This document shows positions 28,049 to 37,002 of a DNA stretch of 64,000 nucleotides, one piece after another (position 1 is the stretch's first letter; each line of letters begins with the position of its first letter). The notes beneath the pieces are model-generated. The model did not search any database, was not told the DNA's origin, and saw only the letters and a program-made list of their open reading frames with translations. This DNA is from Rhizobium sp. LC145 (lineage in GTDB: Bacteria; Pseudomonadota; Alphaproteobacteria; Rhizobiales; Rhizobiaceae), in contig NZ_LBHV01000009.1 of assembly GCF_001005825.1 (NCBI RefSeq), positions 1 through 64,000 of the forward strand, written 5' to 3'. The translations under genes were made by a program, and so were the position numbers.

Positions 28049-28075
28049 GGAAAAAACGCCCGAGCTATTTGTCTA
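28049..28075 (+). promoter_or_regulatory. FecI-type promoter upstream of the anti-sigma gene
   Basis: GGAAAA (28049-28054), a 14-base spacer, then TTGTCTA (28069-28075). Layout and hexamers are the same as at 29186-29212 before the receptor gene and resemble the fecA promoter of Escherichia coli (GGAAAA, then TTGTC). It lies 41 bases before the likely start at 28117. Confidence 0.7.
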
Positions 28076-28116
28076 ATTGGTTACAAACAAAATCTGTTCG
28101 CCGAGGCAAAGAGTGC

Positions 28117-29133
28117 ATGAAGCCGACTGTCCCGCATGAAAATGACATCGATGCCATCAGAGAAGAAGCGGCAAGGTGGCTGATCGACCTCCAGTCACCG
28201 GACTGTCGTGACTTCGATGGCCTGAATGCCTGGCTGGACCGCTCGCCCGAGCACCGGCGGGTGTGGGAAGAAACCCGCCTCATGTGGCAAGCCCTCGGCG
28301 CGGCGCCGTTGCACTATAAACGGATCAGCGCGCCTCGTTCCCCCACTGCCGACAAGGCCAGTCCGTCATCGCCGCATGCAAGGAAGAAGGCGATCAAGGG
28401 CTTTACCCGGAGGATGCTCGTTGGAGGGATAACGTCGGCCCTTCTCTGTTTTGCGGCGTTCCTGGTGGTTCCTCGCTTGGCGATCGAATGGCAGGCCGAT
28501 TATCTGACGACGACGGCCGAAACCCGCTCGATCGCTCTCGAAGACGGCAGCACGGTTCAACTGGGGGCCTCTTCGGCAATCCGGACGGATTTTTCTGGAG
28601 GATACCGGAAGGTTACCCTGCTCGAGGGGGAAGCCTTTTTCGATGTGGCCCACGATGAGGCACGTCCATTCATTGTCGATGCTTCCGAGGTGAAGATAGA
28701 GGTGCTGGGCACCGCGTTCGATGTTCGGCTGGGAGAAGGGCAAACCGATATCGGTCTTGCACGGGGTTCAATTCGCGCTTCCGTCCATTCCGGAAAGACC
28801 ACGGCGACGCAGACACTGTCTGCGGGCAATCTGCTGATCGTCGACAGGCAAACGGGGAAAATGTCGGTCGATCAGGTCTCCGCGGATGACATCGGGGTCT
28901 GGCGCGCGGGACGGCTGTTGGTGGCAAATTCCACTATCGGTGAAGTCGTGGCCGAGATTCAGCGTTATCACCCGGCATGGATCCTTATGCCCGACAGAGG
29001 GCTGGCGGCTTCACGCGTCACCGGTGTTTACGACCTGTCGGAGCCCGACAAGGCACTGCGGGCGCTGGTCAGCGCGCATGGAGGAAAGGTCCGGGATATT
29101 TCTTCCGCGATCCGGATGATCACGCGGCTATGA
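28117..29133 (+). CDS. FecR/HasS-type anti-sigma regulator
   Basis: The 338-residue single-pass membrane protein has a cytoplasmic N-terminal sigma-binding domain (EEAARWLIDLQSPD, LNAWLDRSPEHRRVWEETRLMW), one membrane helix near residues 92-112 (LVGGITSALLCFAAFLVV) and a periplasmic FecR domain (TTTAETRSIALEDGSTVQLGAS, GEAFFDVAHDEARPFIVDA) plus a C-terminal STN-contact region. It would hold the sigma factor until the loaded receptor signals through its STN domain. The ATG at 28117 is preferred over 28069, which lies inside the promoter. Confidence 0.88.
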   Translation: MKPTVPHENDIDAIREEAARWLIDLQSPDCRDFDGLNAWLDRSPEHRRVWEETRLMWQALGAAPLHYKRISAPRSPTADKASPSSPHARKKAIKGFTRRMLVGGITSALLCFAAFLVVPRLAIEWQADYLTTTAETRSIALEDGSTVQLGASSAIRTDFSGGYRKVTLLEGEAFFDVAHDEARPFIVDASEVKIEVLGTAFDVRLGEGQTDIGLARGSIRASVHSGKTTATQTLSAGNLLIVDRQTGKMSVDQVSADDIGVWRAGRLLVANSTIGEVVAEIQRYHPAWILMPDRGLAASRVTGVYDLSEPDKALRALVSAHGGKVRDISSAIRMITRL

Positions 29134-29185
29134 TCAACTTCAACATGATCGGAATCAGCTTTTTCGAATTTCGGAGAAAAACATC

Positions 29186-29212
29186 GGAAAAAATCCTTCG
29201 CCAGTTTGTCTA
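29186..29212 (+). promoter_or_regulatory. FecI-type promoter upstream of the HasR-like receptor
   Basis: GGAAAA (29186-29191), 14 bases, TTGTCTA (29206-29212), followed 50 bases later by the receptor start. The spacer is unrelated to that at 28055-28068, while both boxes are identical, which argues for selection on a shared sigma factor. Confidence 0.72.
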
Positions 29213-29261
29213 GTTTCTGGAAGCGCCTGATTGGGGGCGCCTTTGGAGATTGCAGGACGAA

Positions 29262-31991
29262 ATGACTGGTGGGGCATTGGGTTTGGTGCGAGGGGTTCGC
29301 ACCGGAGCGTTTTTATGGGGTACGACCGCGCTGGCGATACTGCTGGGTGCAGGGATCGGCTATGCGCAACAGGGTGACGCCGGGTCATCCCAGGCACAGA
29401 CAGATCAAGGCGCGCGGCGTTTCGATATTCCTTCGCTGCCGATATTGAGCGCCATCAGCGCCTTCAATCGGCAGTCCGGTCTTCAGATAACCCTGCCGGC
29501 CGGCGTCGGCTCTAATATCAGAACCAACCCCGTCAAGGGCAGTTATCGTCCGGAAATCGCCTTGGAGCGAATGTTCGTGGGAACGGGCGTTTCCTACCAG
29601 ATCGGCGACGTCGATCAGGCGATTCTAAGCTCGTCCGTGACGGGCTCGGATGATGCGGCAACCACACTGCCCACGATCGTCGTCAGGGGCAAAACCGGTC
29701 GCAATGCCAATGGAGGTCCGGGCTATCAAGGCACGCCGGATTGGGTTTACGGAGAACCCCGAAGCGTCAGTGTCGTCTCCAGAGAGGCAATCGAGAACAA
29801 TCCCGCGACGCGCAGCGCCTCCGACGCACTCGATAATGTTGCCGGCGTTATCACCAATCGTGCGGAAGGACAAAAACCGGGTATCGCTGTCAACATACGC
29901 GGTCTTCAGGACATGAGCCGGATCACGACCAGCATCGATGGCGCCAGGCAGAATTTCCAGCGATCCGGCCATGGCGGATATCAGCAGACGTTTGTCGACA
30001 CTGCCTTCATTCGCTCCATCGAAGTGGAAAAGGGCGCGGTCAGGGGCGTCGGCGGGGCGGGTTCGCTCGGAGGTCTCGTCGATTTCCGATCGGTCGGCGT
30101 GGACGATATCCTGGAATCTGGCAAGGACATTGGCGCGGAGATCGAGGCGGGCACCGGCACCAACGCATACAATTTCGTTGGTTCGGCCATCGGTGCGGTG
30201 CGCCTGTCGGACACGTTCTCGCTGCTCGGTGGCGTCGCTATCCGCAACATCGGCGACTACAAGATCGGTAGCCATGGCGAAATCGCGTCACTGCTGCCGG
30301 GCCTGACGGTGGTCGATGACGATGTGCTCTTTTCGCGCCGCGAGATACTCAACACGCTTCTCAAGGCCGAATGGGAGATCACCGACGACCTGACCTTTCA
30401 GGGGTCCTGGATGCATTACAAGGCTACGGGAGCCACCGGCGGCTATGGTGGCATAGTCGGGGGACTGCGAACCAACGAACAGGACTATTTCAACGATACG
30501 TTCACGGCGACTTGGGACTACGATCCTGAGTCGGAGTTGGTCAATGCCAGACTGCGGCTCTGGTACAACGACACGGTGAACGACGAGAAACGGGATTACG
30601 GCACCGGTACCACGGACGATTACTCCTACGGAATGGAAAGCTTCGGTGGCAGCCTTGAGAACACCAGCCGCCTCACCTTGCCTTTCGGCGATCTGGCGCT
30701 TCACTACGGCGTCGAGGGATACCAGGACAACGGCAATACCAGGAGCCTGACGATCCCGGCAGCCGATATCGGATATGACGGTGCGTGGGGCCTGCGCGGC
30801 GCCAACCCGCCGGGCAAACGCCTGATGGCCAGCGGCTTCACCAGCGCCACCTTGCAGCACGAGGACTGGCTGACCCTGACGGGCGGCTTGCGCTATGATT
30901 ATTATCGCTTGCGGGGTTCAACGGTTGTCCACAATCAAAGAACCGTCGTAACACCCCGCAATTGCGTGCGATGGCAGGATATCGATTCAGACGGTACGCC
31001 CGATCCGAACGGGCTTTGGGTGAGCCCGGATGGTTCGACCTTGCTGGATGGTGCCGTTCCCAATCCCGGTCCCGGATGGGAATTCGCAACGCCGGCTTGT
31101 GAAGAGTGGGACTCTCCCTCTGATGGCTTTGAGACCGTGTATGACGCTTTTCCGGTCGAGGTCGACAAGTCGGGGGGCGCATGGCTGCCTTCCGCCACGA
31201 TCGCGGTTAAACCCTTCGAATGGTTGCAACCGTTCGTCAGCTATTCGCGCAGCTATCGCCCGCCCGCGGTTTTTGAAGCGCTCATCTCGGGTGGGCATCC
31301 GGGGCTGCCGTTCGAGAACACACCCAATCCGGACCTGAAGCCGGAAAAGGGCGAAACCTGGGAGCTGGGCGTCAATATCTCGCAGGATGCCGTTTTCACA
31401 GCGGACGATGCCTTCCGGATGAAAGCCGTCTATTTCCGCAGGAATATCGAGGACTACATCTCGATGGGTTACCGGTATTTCGAGCCGGCCGGGCGATATT
31501 ATACGAGCAGCGTCAATCTCGACGGCACGACGAAGATGAGTGGCCTCGAGATTGAGGCCAGCTACGATCTTGGCTATGTCTATTTCGGCGGCTCTTACAC
31601 GAACGTCGATACGGATTGGGCCGACACCTATACGATCGACGGACCCGACGCGGGATTCGGCAATACGCCGCGTCCCACCGTTCTCTACCTGCCACCCCGC
31701 GAAAAGTTCACCCTCGATGCCGGCATACGCCTGTTCGATGAGCGGCTCGTGCTTGGCGCGCGCGTCAATCACGTGAGTGAAACGGAGACCGGGTTCGGCC
31801 AGCTCAGTGGCTACACCAATGCGGCCTACACGACCTACGACCTCTATGGGTCCTTCGATGTAACCCCGCAAGCCAAGCTGCGGTTCGGTGTCTCCAACCT
31901 GACGGACGAGCGATACGTTCCCTCGCTCGGCATCCAATCCTACCCTGCGGCGGGCCGAACCTTCACTGCATCGCTGAAAATGAACTTCTGA
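29262..31991 (+). CDS. hasR: TonB-dependent haem/haemophore receptor with signalling domain (HasR-like)
   Basis: The 909-residue protein has a signal peptide (GAFLWGTTALAILLGAG), an STN signalling domain (about 50-120: RRFDIPSLPILSAISAFNRQSG, ALERMFVGTGVSYQ), a plug (about 150-260: VVSREAIENNPATRSASDALDN, GIAVNIRGLQDMSRI) and a barrel ending in LKMNF with terminal Phe. STN plus the adjacent sigma/anti-sigma pair marks a transducing receptor. The haemophore gene downstream and the TonB-dependent haem receptor style of the plug identify it as HasR-like. ATG at 29262 follows AGGACGA; a TTG at 29250 is the alternative. Ligand is probably haem delivered by the linked HasA. Confidence 0.85.
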   Translation: MTGGALGLVRGVRTGAFLWGTTALAILLGAGIGYAQQGDAGSSQAQTDQGARRFDIPSLPILSAISAFNRQSGLQITLPAGVGSNIRTNPVKGSYRPEIALERMFVGTGVSYQIGDVDQAILSSSVTGSDDAATTLPTIVVRGKTGRNANGGPGYQGTPDWVYGEPRSVSVVSREAIENNPATRSASDALDNVAGVITNRAEGQKPGIAVNIRGLQDMSRITTSIDGARQNFQRSGHGGYQQTFVDTAFIRSIEVEKGAVRGVGGAGSLGGLVDFRSVGVDDILESGKDIGAEIEAGTGTNAYNFVGSAIGAVRLSDTFSLLGGVAIRNIGDYKIGSHGEIASLLPGLTVVDDDVLFSRREILNTLLKAEWEITDDLTFQGSWMHYKATGATGGYGGIVGGLRTNEQDYFNDTFTATWDYDPESELVNARLRLWYNDTVNDEKRDYGTGTTDDYSYGMESFGGSLENTSRLTLPFGDLALHYGVEGYQDNGNTRSLTIPAADIGYDGAWGLRGANPPGKRLMASGFTSATLQHEDWLTLTGGLRYDYYRLRGSTVVHNQRTVVTPRNCVRWQDIDSDGTPDPNGLWVSPDGSTLLDGAVPNPGPGWEFATPACEEWDSPSDGFETVYDAFPVEVDKSGGAWLPSATIAVKPFEWLQPFVSYSRSYRPPAVFEALISGGHPGLPFENTPNPDLKPEKGETWELGVNISQDAVFTADDAFRMKAVYFRRNIEDYISMGYRYFEPAGRYYTSSVNLDGTTKMSGLEIEASYDLGYVYFGGSYTNVDTDWADTYTIDGPDAGFGNTPRPTVLYLPPREKFTLDAGIRLFDERLVLGARVNHVSETETGFGQLSGYTNAAYTTYDLYGSFDVTPQAKLRFGVSNLTDERYVPSLGIQSYPAAGRTFTASLKMNF

Positions 31992-32081
31992 CGCGGTGCA
32001 AACGAGACATTCGCGGCGGAGCCGCCGTGAAACCCAGGTTCGCCAAGTTGGCGGGCAATCCAGAAAACTAAGGAGATGAAC

Positions 32082-32864
32082 ATGGTTGCGACTATCAATC
32101 TCACTGTGGCCAATCGTGATCTGGTTGGCTATTTCACTAATTGGACAGCTAACTTCGGTTACAACGGCAATGGTGAATTCAGCCCGAGCTTCGCGGCTGC
32201 AACGCAGTGGGCAGCCGGAAATGTAGCCGGCACGACCAACAGCGGCGTCATCATGAACGGCAACTTCGCCTATGTACCTCCGGGCGGTTTTACCGGCACG
32301 GTGAACAACCTGCAGTTCGGCACGGATCTCAACGGCTCGACCGCTTCGGGCTTCAGCCTTGCGACCGCCGGCCTCACCGTCCAGATCGGCGATGCCCCGA
32401 ACGCAGCGCTCAACGGTGCGATCTATTCGCTCTCGCATGGCGGTAGCTTCACCGGCGTCACGGCGCCGAGTGGCAACGCGCAGCCGGGCCTCTACGACTA
32501 TTTCGGTCAAGTCGGCACGGTTCAGAACGGAACGGCCCTGGCCGACCGCCTCTACAGCTTCGACGGAAACGATGATCTCAATGGCGGCGCCGGAAGGGAT
32601 ACCTTCGTCTTCGATCGGGATATTGCCGGCTCGCTTGCATCATCGATCGGCAATGACAGCGTTTCCGGCTTCGTTGCCGGCGCCAATGGCGATTTCATCG
32701 ACCTTTCCGGCCTCGCCAGCACGGCTTTCGACACTTATGCGGAAGTCCTTGCGGCATCTTCGCAGGTTGGCGCCAATACCGTCATCGATTTTGGAGGGCT
32801 TGGAACGATCACGCTTGAAGGCGTGAACAGGTCCGCTCTGACCTCCGGCAATTTCGTCTTCTAA
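32082..32864 (+). CDS. hasA: HasA-like secreted haemophore with RTX-like C-terminal region
   Basis: The 260-residue protein has no Sec signal. The first 130 residues resemble haemophore HasA (VANRDLVGYFTNWTANFG, then GNFAYVPPGG with Tyr64 in place of the haem-binding Tyr75, and a following NNLQFGTDL block). The last 105 residues resemble the RTX/M10 serralysin-type C-terminal domain (DGNDDLNGGAGRDTFVF, FIDLSGLAS) and end in NFVF, a type I secretion signal. ATG at 32082 has AAGGAG six bases upstream; 32076 is too close. Only one His (119) is present, so the His32-type ligand of Serratia HasA is missing. It would scavenge extracellular haem for HasR. Confidence 0.78.
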   Translation: MVATINLTVANRDLVGYFTNWTANFGYNGNGEFSPSFAAATQWAAGNVAGTTNSGVIMNGNFAYVPPGGFTGTVNNLQFGTDLNGSTASGFSLATAGLTVQIGDAPNAALNGAIYSLSHGGSFTGVTAPSGNAQPGLYDYFGQVGTVQNGTALADRLYSFDGNDDLNGGAGRDTFVFDRDIAGSLASSIGNDSVSGFVAGANGDFIDLSGLASTAFDTYAEVLAASSQVGANTVIDFGGLGTITLEGVNRSALTSGNFVF

Positions 32865-32877
32865 GGGAACGAAATTC

Positions 32878-34716
32878 TTGGTCACCACACCAAAGAAGGC
32901 GTCGCCGCAGCTTAGGGCTGCGGCGGTCGTCCCGACGGCCAGAGCGGCGATCACGGGCGTAGCGTTGATCAGCGGCGTTGTAAACCTGCTGGCGCTGACC
33001 TCGCCCTTGTTCATGCTGCAGGTCTATGACCGCGTGCTCGCGAGCCGGAGCATTCCTACCCTTATCGGCCTGGCTGTCTTGGCTCTTATTCTTTACCTCG
33101 TGCAGGCGGGCCTCGACATCATTCGTTCACGCATCCTGCTGAGGATCGGGGAGAGCTTCGATCACCAGCTTTCGGGCCGCATCCACGAGGCAGTGCTCCG
33201 CCTGCCCCTTGAGACGAAAATGCCCGGCGACGGGCTTCAGCCCCTGCGGGATCTCGATAATGTGCGAGGCTTCCTTTCCGGGCAGGGACCTGCGGCTTTC
33301 TTCGATCTTCCCTGGATGCCGTTTTATCTCGCCATCTGCTTTGCGTTCCATTTCTGGATCGGCGTGACGGCCTCGGTTGGTGCCATTGCGCTGATTACGA
33401 TGACAGCCTTGACCGATTTTCTTTCCCGGACCCCGATCCGCGAGGCAACAAGGCATGGGATGGTGAGGAGTGCCGCCATGGAGGCGGGTCGCCGAAACGC
33501 GGAAGTCGTCCGCGCGCTTGGCCTTCAGGAGCGCCTTTCGATGCGGTGGCGGCAGGTGAATGCGGCATATCTCGCCTCCAACCGAAGGGCGGGCGATGTG
33601 GCGGGTCAGTTTGGAGCGGTTTCCCGCTCGCTTCGCCTCATCCTTCAATCCGCCATCCTCGGTGTGGGGGCATGGCTCGTCGTCGAGCAGCAGGTGACGG
33701 CAGGCGTCATGATTGCCAGTTCGATCATGATGGGCCGTGCGCTGGCGCCCGTGGATCTGGCGATCGGGAGCTGGAAGCCGTTCCTCATGGCACGTCAGAG
33801 CTGGGACCGGTTGAGCGGCCTGCTTTCGATGATGCCGGAAACGCCTGCGGTCATGGCGCTTCCCGCCCCGACTGAAAGTCTGACGGTCGAAAACCTGACG
33901 ATCGTTCCGCCCGGTTCGGCGAAGATACCGACTATCGCGGGGGTGAGCTTTTCCTTGTGGGCAGGTAGCGCGGTCGGCGTCATCGGACCAAGCGGTTCCG
34001 GCAAGTCGACGCTCAGCCGGGTGATCGTGGGCGCCTGGTCACCCGTTGGCGGAAAAGTGCGGCTCGATGGGGCAAGCCTCGACCAATGGGACCGTGACGC
34101 TCTTGGAAAGCATATCGGATATCTTCCGCAAGGGGTGGAGCTGTTCGAGGGAACCATCGGTGAGAACATCTCACGCTTTGATCAAGACGCCGATCCGCAA
34201 GCCATCGTGGAAGCCGCGAGGGCAGCGGAAGCCCACGAATTGATCCTGCGTTTCGAAAAGGGTTATGAAACGGAAATCGGCGAAGCGGGGTCGATGCTTT
34301 CCGCCGGGCAGCGACAGCGCATCGGCCTGGCTCGGGCCCTTTATGGCAATCCCTTTCTCGTTGTCCTGGATGAGCCGAATGCGAATCTCGATGCCGAAGG
34401 AGAAGCTGCGGTCGTGAAAGCCATTGCGGCGATTCGGGCGCGCAACGGGATCGCAGTCGTCGTGGCCCATCGCCCAAGTGCCCTGGGTTCGGTCGATCTC
34501 GTGCTGATGATCGACAATGGGCGAATGGCGGCGTTTGGCCCCAAGGATGAGGTTCTTTCCCGCGTTTTGAAAGCGCGCTCGCGCGGTGTAGGGGGTGCCG
34601 GGGAGAGCCACCCCTTTCAGGCGAGCGGCCGCACGATCACGCCCTTTCGGGTAGTGGCAGCGTCGTCGGAGATCACATCGGCGGCGAGCAAGGATGGCAG
34701 CGATGTTGAACAGTAA
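32878..34716 (+). CDS. hasD: Type I secretion ABC exporter (HasD/PrtD family)
   Basis: The 612-residue inner-membrane protein joins a membrane domain of about six helices (residues 30-300, opening ITGVALISGVVNLLALTSPLFMLQVYDRV) to one ATPase domain (about 335-560: Walker A GPSGSGKSTL, signature LSAGQRQRIGLARAL, Walker B LVVLDEPNANLD). It belongs to the PrtD/HasD group that exports RTX proteases and HasA. The start is taken as TTG at 32878, since the next ATG falls inside the first helix. Only 13 bases separate it from the haemophore gene, its likely cargo. Confidence 0.9.
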   Translation: MVTTPKKASPQLRAAAVVPTARAAITGVALISGVVNLLALTSPLFMLQVYDRVLASRSIPTLIGLAVLALILYLVQAGLDIIRSRILLRIGESFDHQLSGRIHEAVLRLPLETKMPGDGLQPLRDLDNVRGFLSGQGPAAFFDLPWMPFYLAICFAFHFWIGVTASVGAIALITMTALTDFLSRTPIREATRHGMVRSAAMEAGRRNAEVVRALGLQERLSMRWRQVNAAYLASNRRAGDVAGQFGAVSRSLRLILQSAILGVGAWLVVEQQVTAGVMIASSIMMGRALAPVDLAIGSWKPFLMARQSWDRLSGLLSMMPETPAVMALPAPTESLTVENLTIVPPGSAKIPTIAGVSFSLWAGSAVGVIGPSGSGKSTLSRVIVGAWSPVGGKVRLDGASLDQWDRDALGKHIGYLPQGVELFEGTIGENISRFDQDADPQAIVEAARAAEAHELILRFEKGYETEIGEAGSMLSAGQRQRIGLARALYGNPFLVVLDEPNANLDAEGEAAVVKAIAAIRARNGIAVVVAHRPSALGSVDLVLMIDNGRMAAFGPKDEVLSRVLKARSRGVGGAGESHPFQASGRTITPFRVVAASSEITSAASKDGSDVEQ

Positions 34717-36013
34717 AGCGGACCCCGTCTCACGATCGATCCACCAACACCTTTTCGCGGGACTTGTGGTCGGGATTGCCTTGATCTTCGGCGCAGGCGC
34801 CTGGGCTTCGACAACCCATCTCGCGGGGGCCGTCATGGCTTCGGGCCATTTCGTGGTCGACTCCTACGTCAAGCGAATACAGCATCCGACAGGTGGGGTC
34901 GTCGGAGAAATTCTCGTTCGCGAGGGGCAACGCGTCGCTGCCGGAGAGGTTCTGATGCGCCTCGATGCCACCCAGACGCGAGCCAATCTCGCCATCGTGA
35001 CCAAGCGTCTGGATGAACTCAATGCCCGGCTTGCCCGGCTGGAGGCCGAACGGGATGATCTTGCGACAATCAGCTTTCCGGCTTCGCTTCTGCAACGTCG
35101 AGGTAACAGCGATGTCGACCTGGTCCTGCAAAGCGAGGAGCGTCTGTTCGAGTTCCGCAGGAAGTCCAGGGAAGGAAACAAGTCGCAACTGCTCGAACGG
35201 ATCACGCAGTTCGAGCACGAAATTGCAGGTCTCAAGGCGCAGGAGCTTGCCTATGACCGCGGGCTCAAGGTACTTGAGGCGGAGATCGCCTCGCTTCGCG
35301 CGCTTCATGAAAAAGGCATCGTCTCGGTTCAGCGTCTGAACGGGTTGGAAACACAGGCGGCAACATTCGGCGGCGAGCGGGGCGAAAAGATCGCATTTCA
35401 GGCACAGGCCGCCGGCCGCATCTCGGAAACGAAACTCCAGATCGCCCAGATCGATCAGGACCTGAAGACGGAAGTCGGCCGGGAGCTACGGGAAGTGCAG
35501 GGACAGATTGGCGAGTTCGTCGAGCGAAAGATAGCTGCTGAAGATCAATTGAGGCGCATCGATATCCCGGCACCGCAGGAGGGGACGGTGCATGAGCTGA
35601 CGGTCCACACCATCGGCGGCGTGATTTCGCCGGCAGATGTGATCATGTCCATTGTTCCCGAGAGCGACAAGCTGGCGCTCGAGGTCCGCATCCTTCCCCA
35701 GGATATTGATCAGATCACGGTCGGTCAAAAGGCGGTCGTCAGGATGTCTGCCTTCAATCAGCGTACGACACCAGAGCTGAACGGCACGGTGACGCGTGTT
35801 GCAGCCGACCTGACGGAAGACCCCCGCACCGGCTTTTCCTATTATCTTGTGCGGCTCTTGCTTCCTGCTGATGAACTGCTGCGGCTGGATGGCCTGGTAC
35901 TGGTTCCCGGAATGCCGGCAGAGGCCTTCATTCAAACCGGCGAGCGCACGGCTCTCTCCTATCTGGCAAAGCCGCTTTCAGATCAGATCAGACGCGCATT
36001 CCGCGAGGAATAA
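34694..36013 (+). CDS. hasE: Type I secretion periplasmic adaptor (HasE/PrtE, HlyD family)
   Basis: The 439-residue protein has one N-terminal membrane anchor (LFAGLVVGIALIFGAGAWA), a first lipoyl half (IQHPTGGVVGEILVREGQRV), a long coiled coil (about 95-285) and the C-terminal beta-barrel with APQEGTVHELTVHTIGGVI. It bridges the ABC exporter to an outer-membrane TolC channel, which is not encoded here. The gene overlaps the exporter gene by 23 bases. ATG at 34703 is an alternative start. Confidence 0.9.
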   Translation: MAAMLNSKADPVSRSIHQHLFAGLVVGIALIFGAGAWASTTHLAGAVMASGHFVVDSYVKRIQHPTGGVVGEILVREGQRVAAGEVLMRLDATQTRANLAIVTKRLDELNARLARLEAERDDLATISFPASLLQRRGNSDVDLVLQSEERLFEFRRKSREGNKSQLLERITQFEHEIAGLKAQELAYDRGLKVLEAEIASLRALHEKGIVSVQRLNGLETQAATFGGERGEKIAFQAQAAGRISETKLQIAQIDQDLKTEVGRELREVQGQIGEFVERKIAAEDQLRRIDIPAPQEGTVHELTVHTIGGVISPADVIMSIVPESDKLALEVRILPQDIDQITVGQKAVVRMSAFNQRTTPELNGTVTRVAADLTEDPRTGFSYYLVRLLLPADELLRLDGLVLVPGMPAEAFIQTGERTALSYLAKPLSDQIRRAFREE

Positions 36014-36040
36014 TTCCTAGCCAGCCGCGGGCTCAATCGG

Positions 36041-36098
36041 TTACCTCATCAGCTCGCTCATCCGTCTGACACTCGTCCAGGACGGAAATGCATTGCCG
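36041..36098 (-). pseudogene. Short remnant of a LysR-gene 3' end
   Basis: About 60 bases read, on the minus strand, ISVLDE, a one-base slip, then RRMSELMR and a stop. This closely resembles the last residues of the LysR protein ending at 42719 (ISVLDDIISRMAELMRQLN), and the DNA of the two tails lines up well by eye. It is too short to function and is read as a scar of a duplicated or deleted regulator gene. Confidence 0.5.
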
Positions 36099-36109
36099 TT
36101 CTAATGAAG

Positions 36110-36131
36110 GGATGGGTCTCGGAACCCATCC
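36110..36131. terminator. Hairpin between convergent adaptor and exported-protein genes
   Basis: GGATGGGT and ACCCATCC form an 8-bp stem with a 6-base loop, extendable by AAGG/CCTT across a one-base bulge. It could stop transcription from both sides; neither side has a long T-tract. Confidence 0.45.
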
Positions 36132-36164
36132 CCTTGAGAAGAGCAAGAACGGCAAGGTTGCCAA

Positions 36165-36464
36165 TCACCAATCTCGCCACCGGCGTTCTCGCCAGCCATG
36201 CTCGTGCCGATGGTGGCGGTGAGGGCGGTCGTAATGCCATCCGCGTGGGCGGTCCCATCCATAATGACGTCGCGGCGGCGGCCGCCAACGGTTCGGCCGG
36301 CACTCGCCCCACCGGTTCAGGTGCCATCCTCGACCGCATGCCCAATCGACGTTCACGATAGGAGACGCCGATGGAACGTTTATCCCGCCGAGCGGCATGG
36401 CATTCACGCCGGTACCTAGCAGTGAGCCGATCAGCAGGGTGGCAGCAATGATGATCTTTCGCAT
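36165..36464 (-). CDS. Small exported protein with GCG_CRPN-type motif
   Basis: The 99-residue protein has a Sec signal (KIIIAATLLIGSLLGTGVNA) followed by CGRGWHLNRWGECRPN, the motif that defines the GCG_CRPN family of short exported proteins, and then a tail very rich in Arg, His, Trp and Pro. Such proteins are common in Rhizobiales and have no known function; the His-rich tail could bind metal, which is inference. It is convergent with the type I adaptor gene. Confidence 0.7.
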   Translation of the reverse strand: MRKIIIAATLLIGSLLGTGVNAMPLGGINVPSASPIVNVDWACGRGWHLNRWGECRPNRWRPPPRRHYGWDRPRGWHYDRPHRHHRHEHGWRERRWRDW

Positions 36465-36570
36465 GTCAATGCCTCCTCTAACGAAGACATTTAGCGCCCG
36501 TGTCGCTGAATGATGGCTGAAGTCCTCGTTCAGCTTTGCGAAAGATTTCGATGGGAGCTATTGGGCCCGC

Positions 36571-36942
36571 TCACCAATCACGTGGACGCTCTCTGACGTC
36601 ATCTCGCCGGCTCCGATCGTCCGATGGGGAGCCTTGCAGCCTGTCAAGCACTTGCAGAAGCGAGTCTGCGCATTCTTTCGTCGTCTCGCCCTCCGCACAA
36701 CGCAGATCGATCGAGGTTCGGCCGGTCTCGATCCGAAAACGCGCGCCTCGTTCTCGTGGTGATGGATGCATTCGCCAATCGCTCCCATTCATCTCGGGAG
36801 CACCCGCTGGTGATGGAGCTGGCGGGGAGCGGTCGTCCTCTGTCTGTGGCGGAGGGCTCGGCGGGGTGTTGGGAGTTTGGGCTAAAGACGCACCGCTGGA
36901 TACAGCTAGGGCGACGGTTGTCGCAATGAGCGGAAATTTCAT
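36571..36942 (-). CDS. Small exported proline-rich protein, unknown function
   Basis: The 123-residue protein starts with a Sec signal (MKFPLIATTVALAVSSGASLA), then a Pro-rich spacer (about 22-50), and a short region with IDLRCAEGETTKECADSLLQVLDRLQ containing two Cys that could form a disulphide. The tail is Arg/Asp-rich. No domain is recognised. Confidence 0.55.
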   Translation of the reverse strand: MKFPLIATTVALAVSSGASLAQTPNTPPSPPPQTEDDRSPPAPSPAGAPEMNGSDWRMHPSPRERGARFRIETGRTSIDLRCAEGETTKECADSLLQVLDRLQGSPSDDRSRRDDVRERPRDW

Positions 36943-37002
36943 GGGATGGCCTCCGGTTACAGATGGCCAACAAACCTCGGTGCAGAAGGGTTTGTTCCTC
37001 GG

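Noticed and set aside
32013-32026. GC-rich small hairpin between the receptor and haemophore genes
   Set aside because: Only a 5-bp stem with a 4-base loop and no T-tract; too weak to list as a terminator.
30987-32510. 507-codon minus-strand frame across the receptor and haemophore genes
   Set aside because: Spans two real genes and their intergenic region in antisense with no protein-like features.
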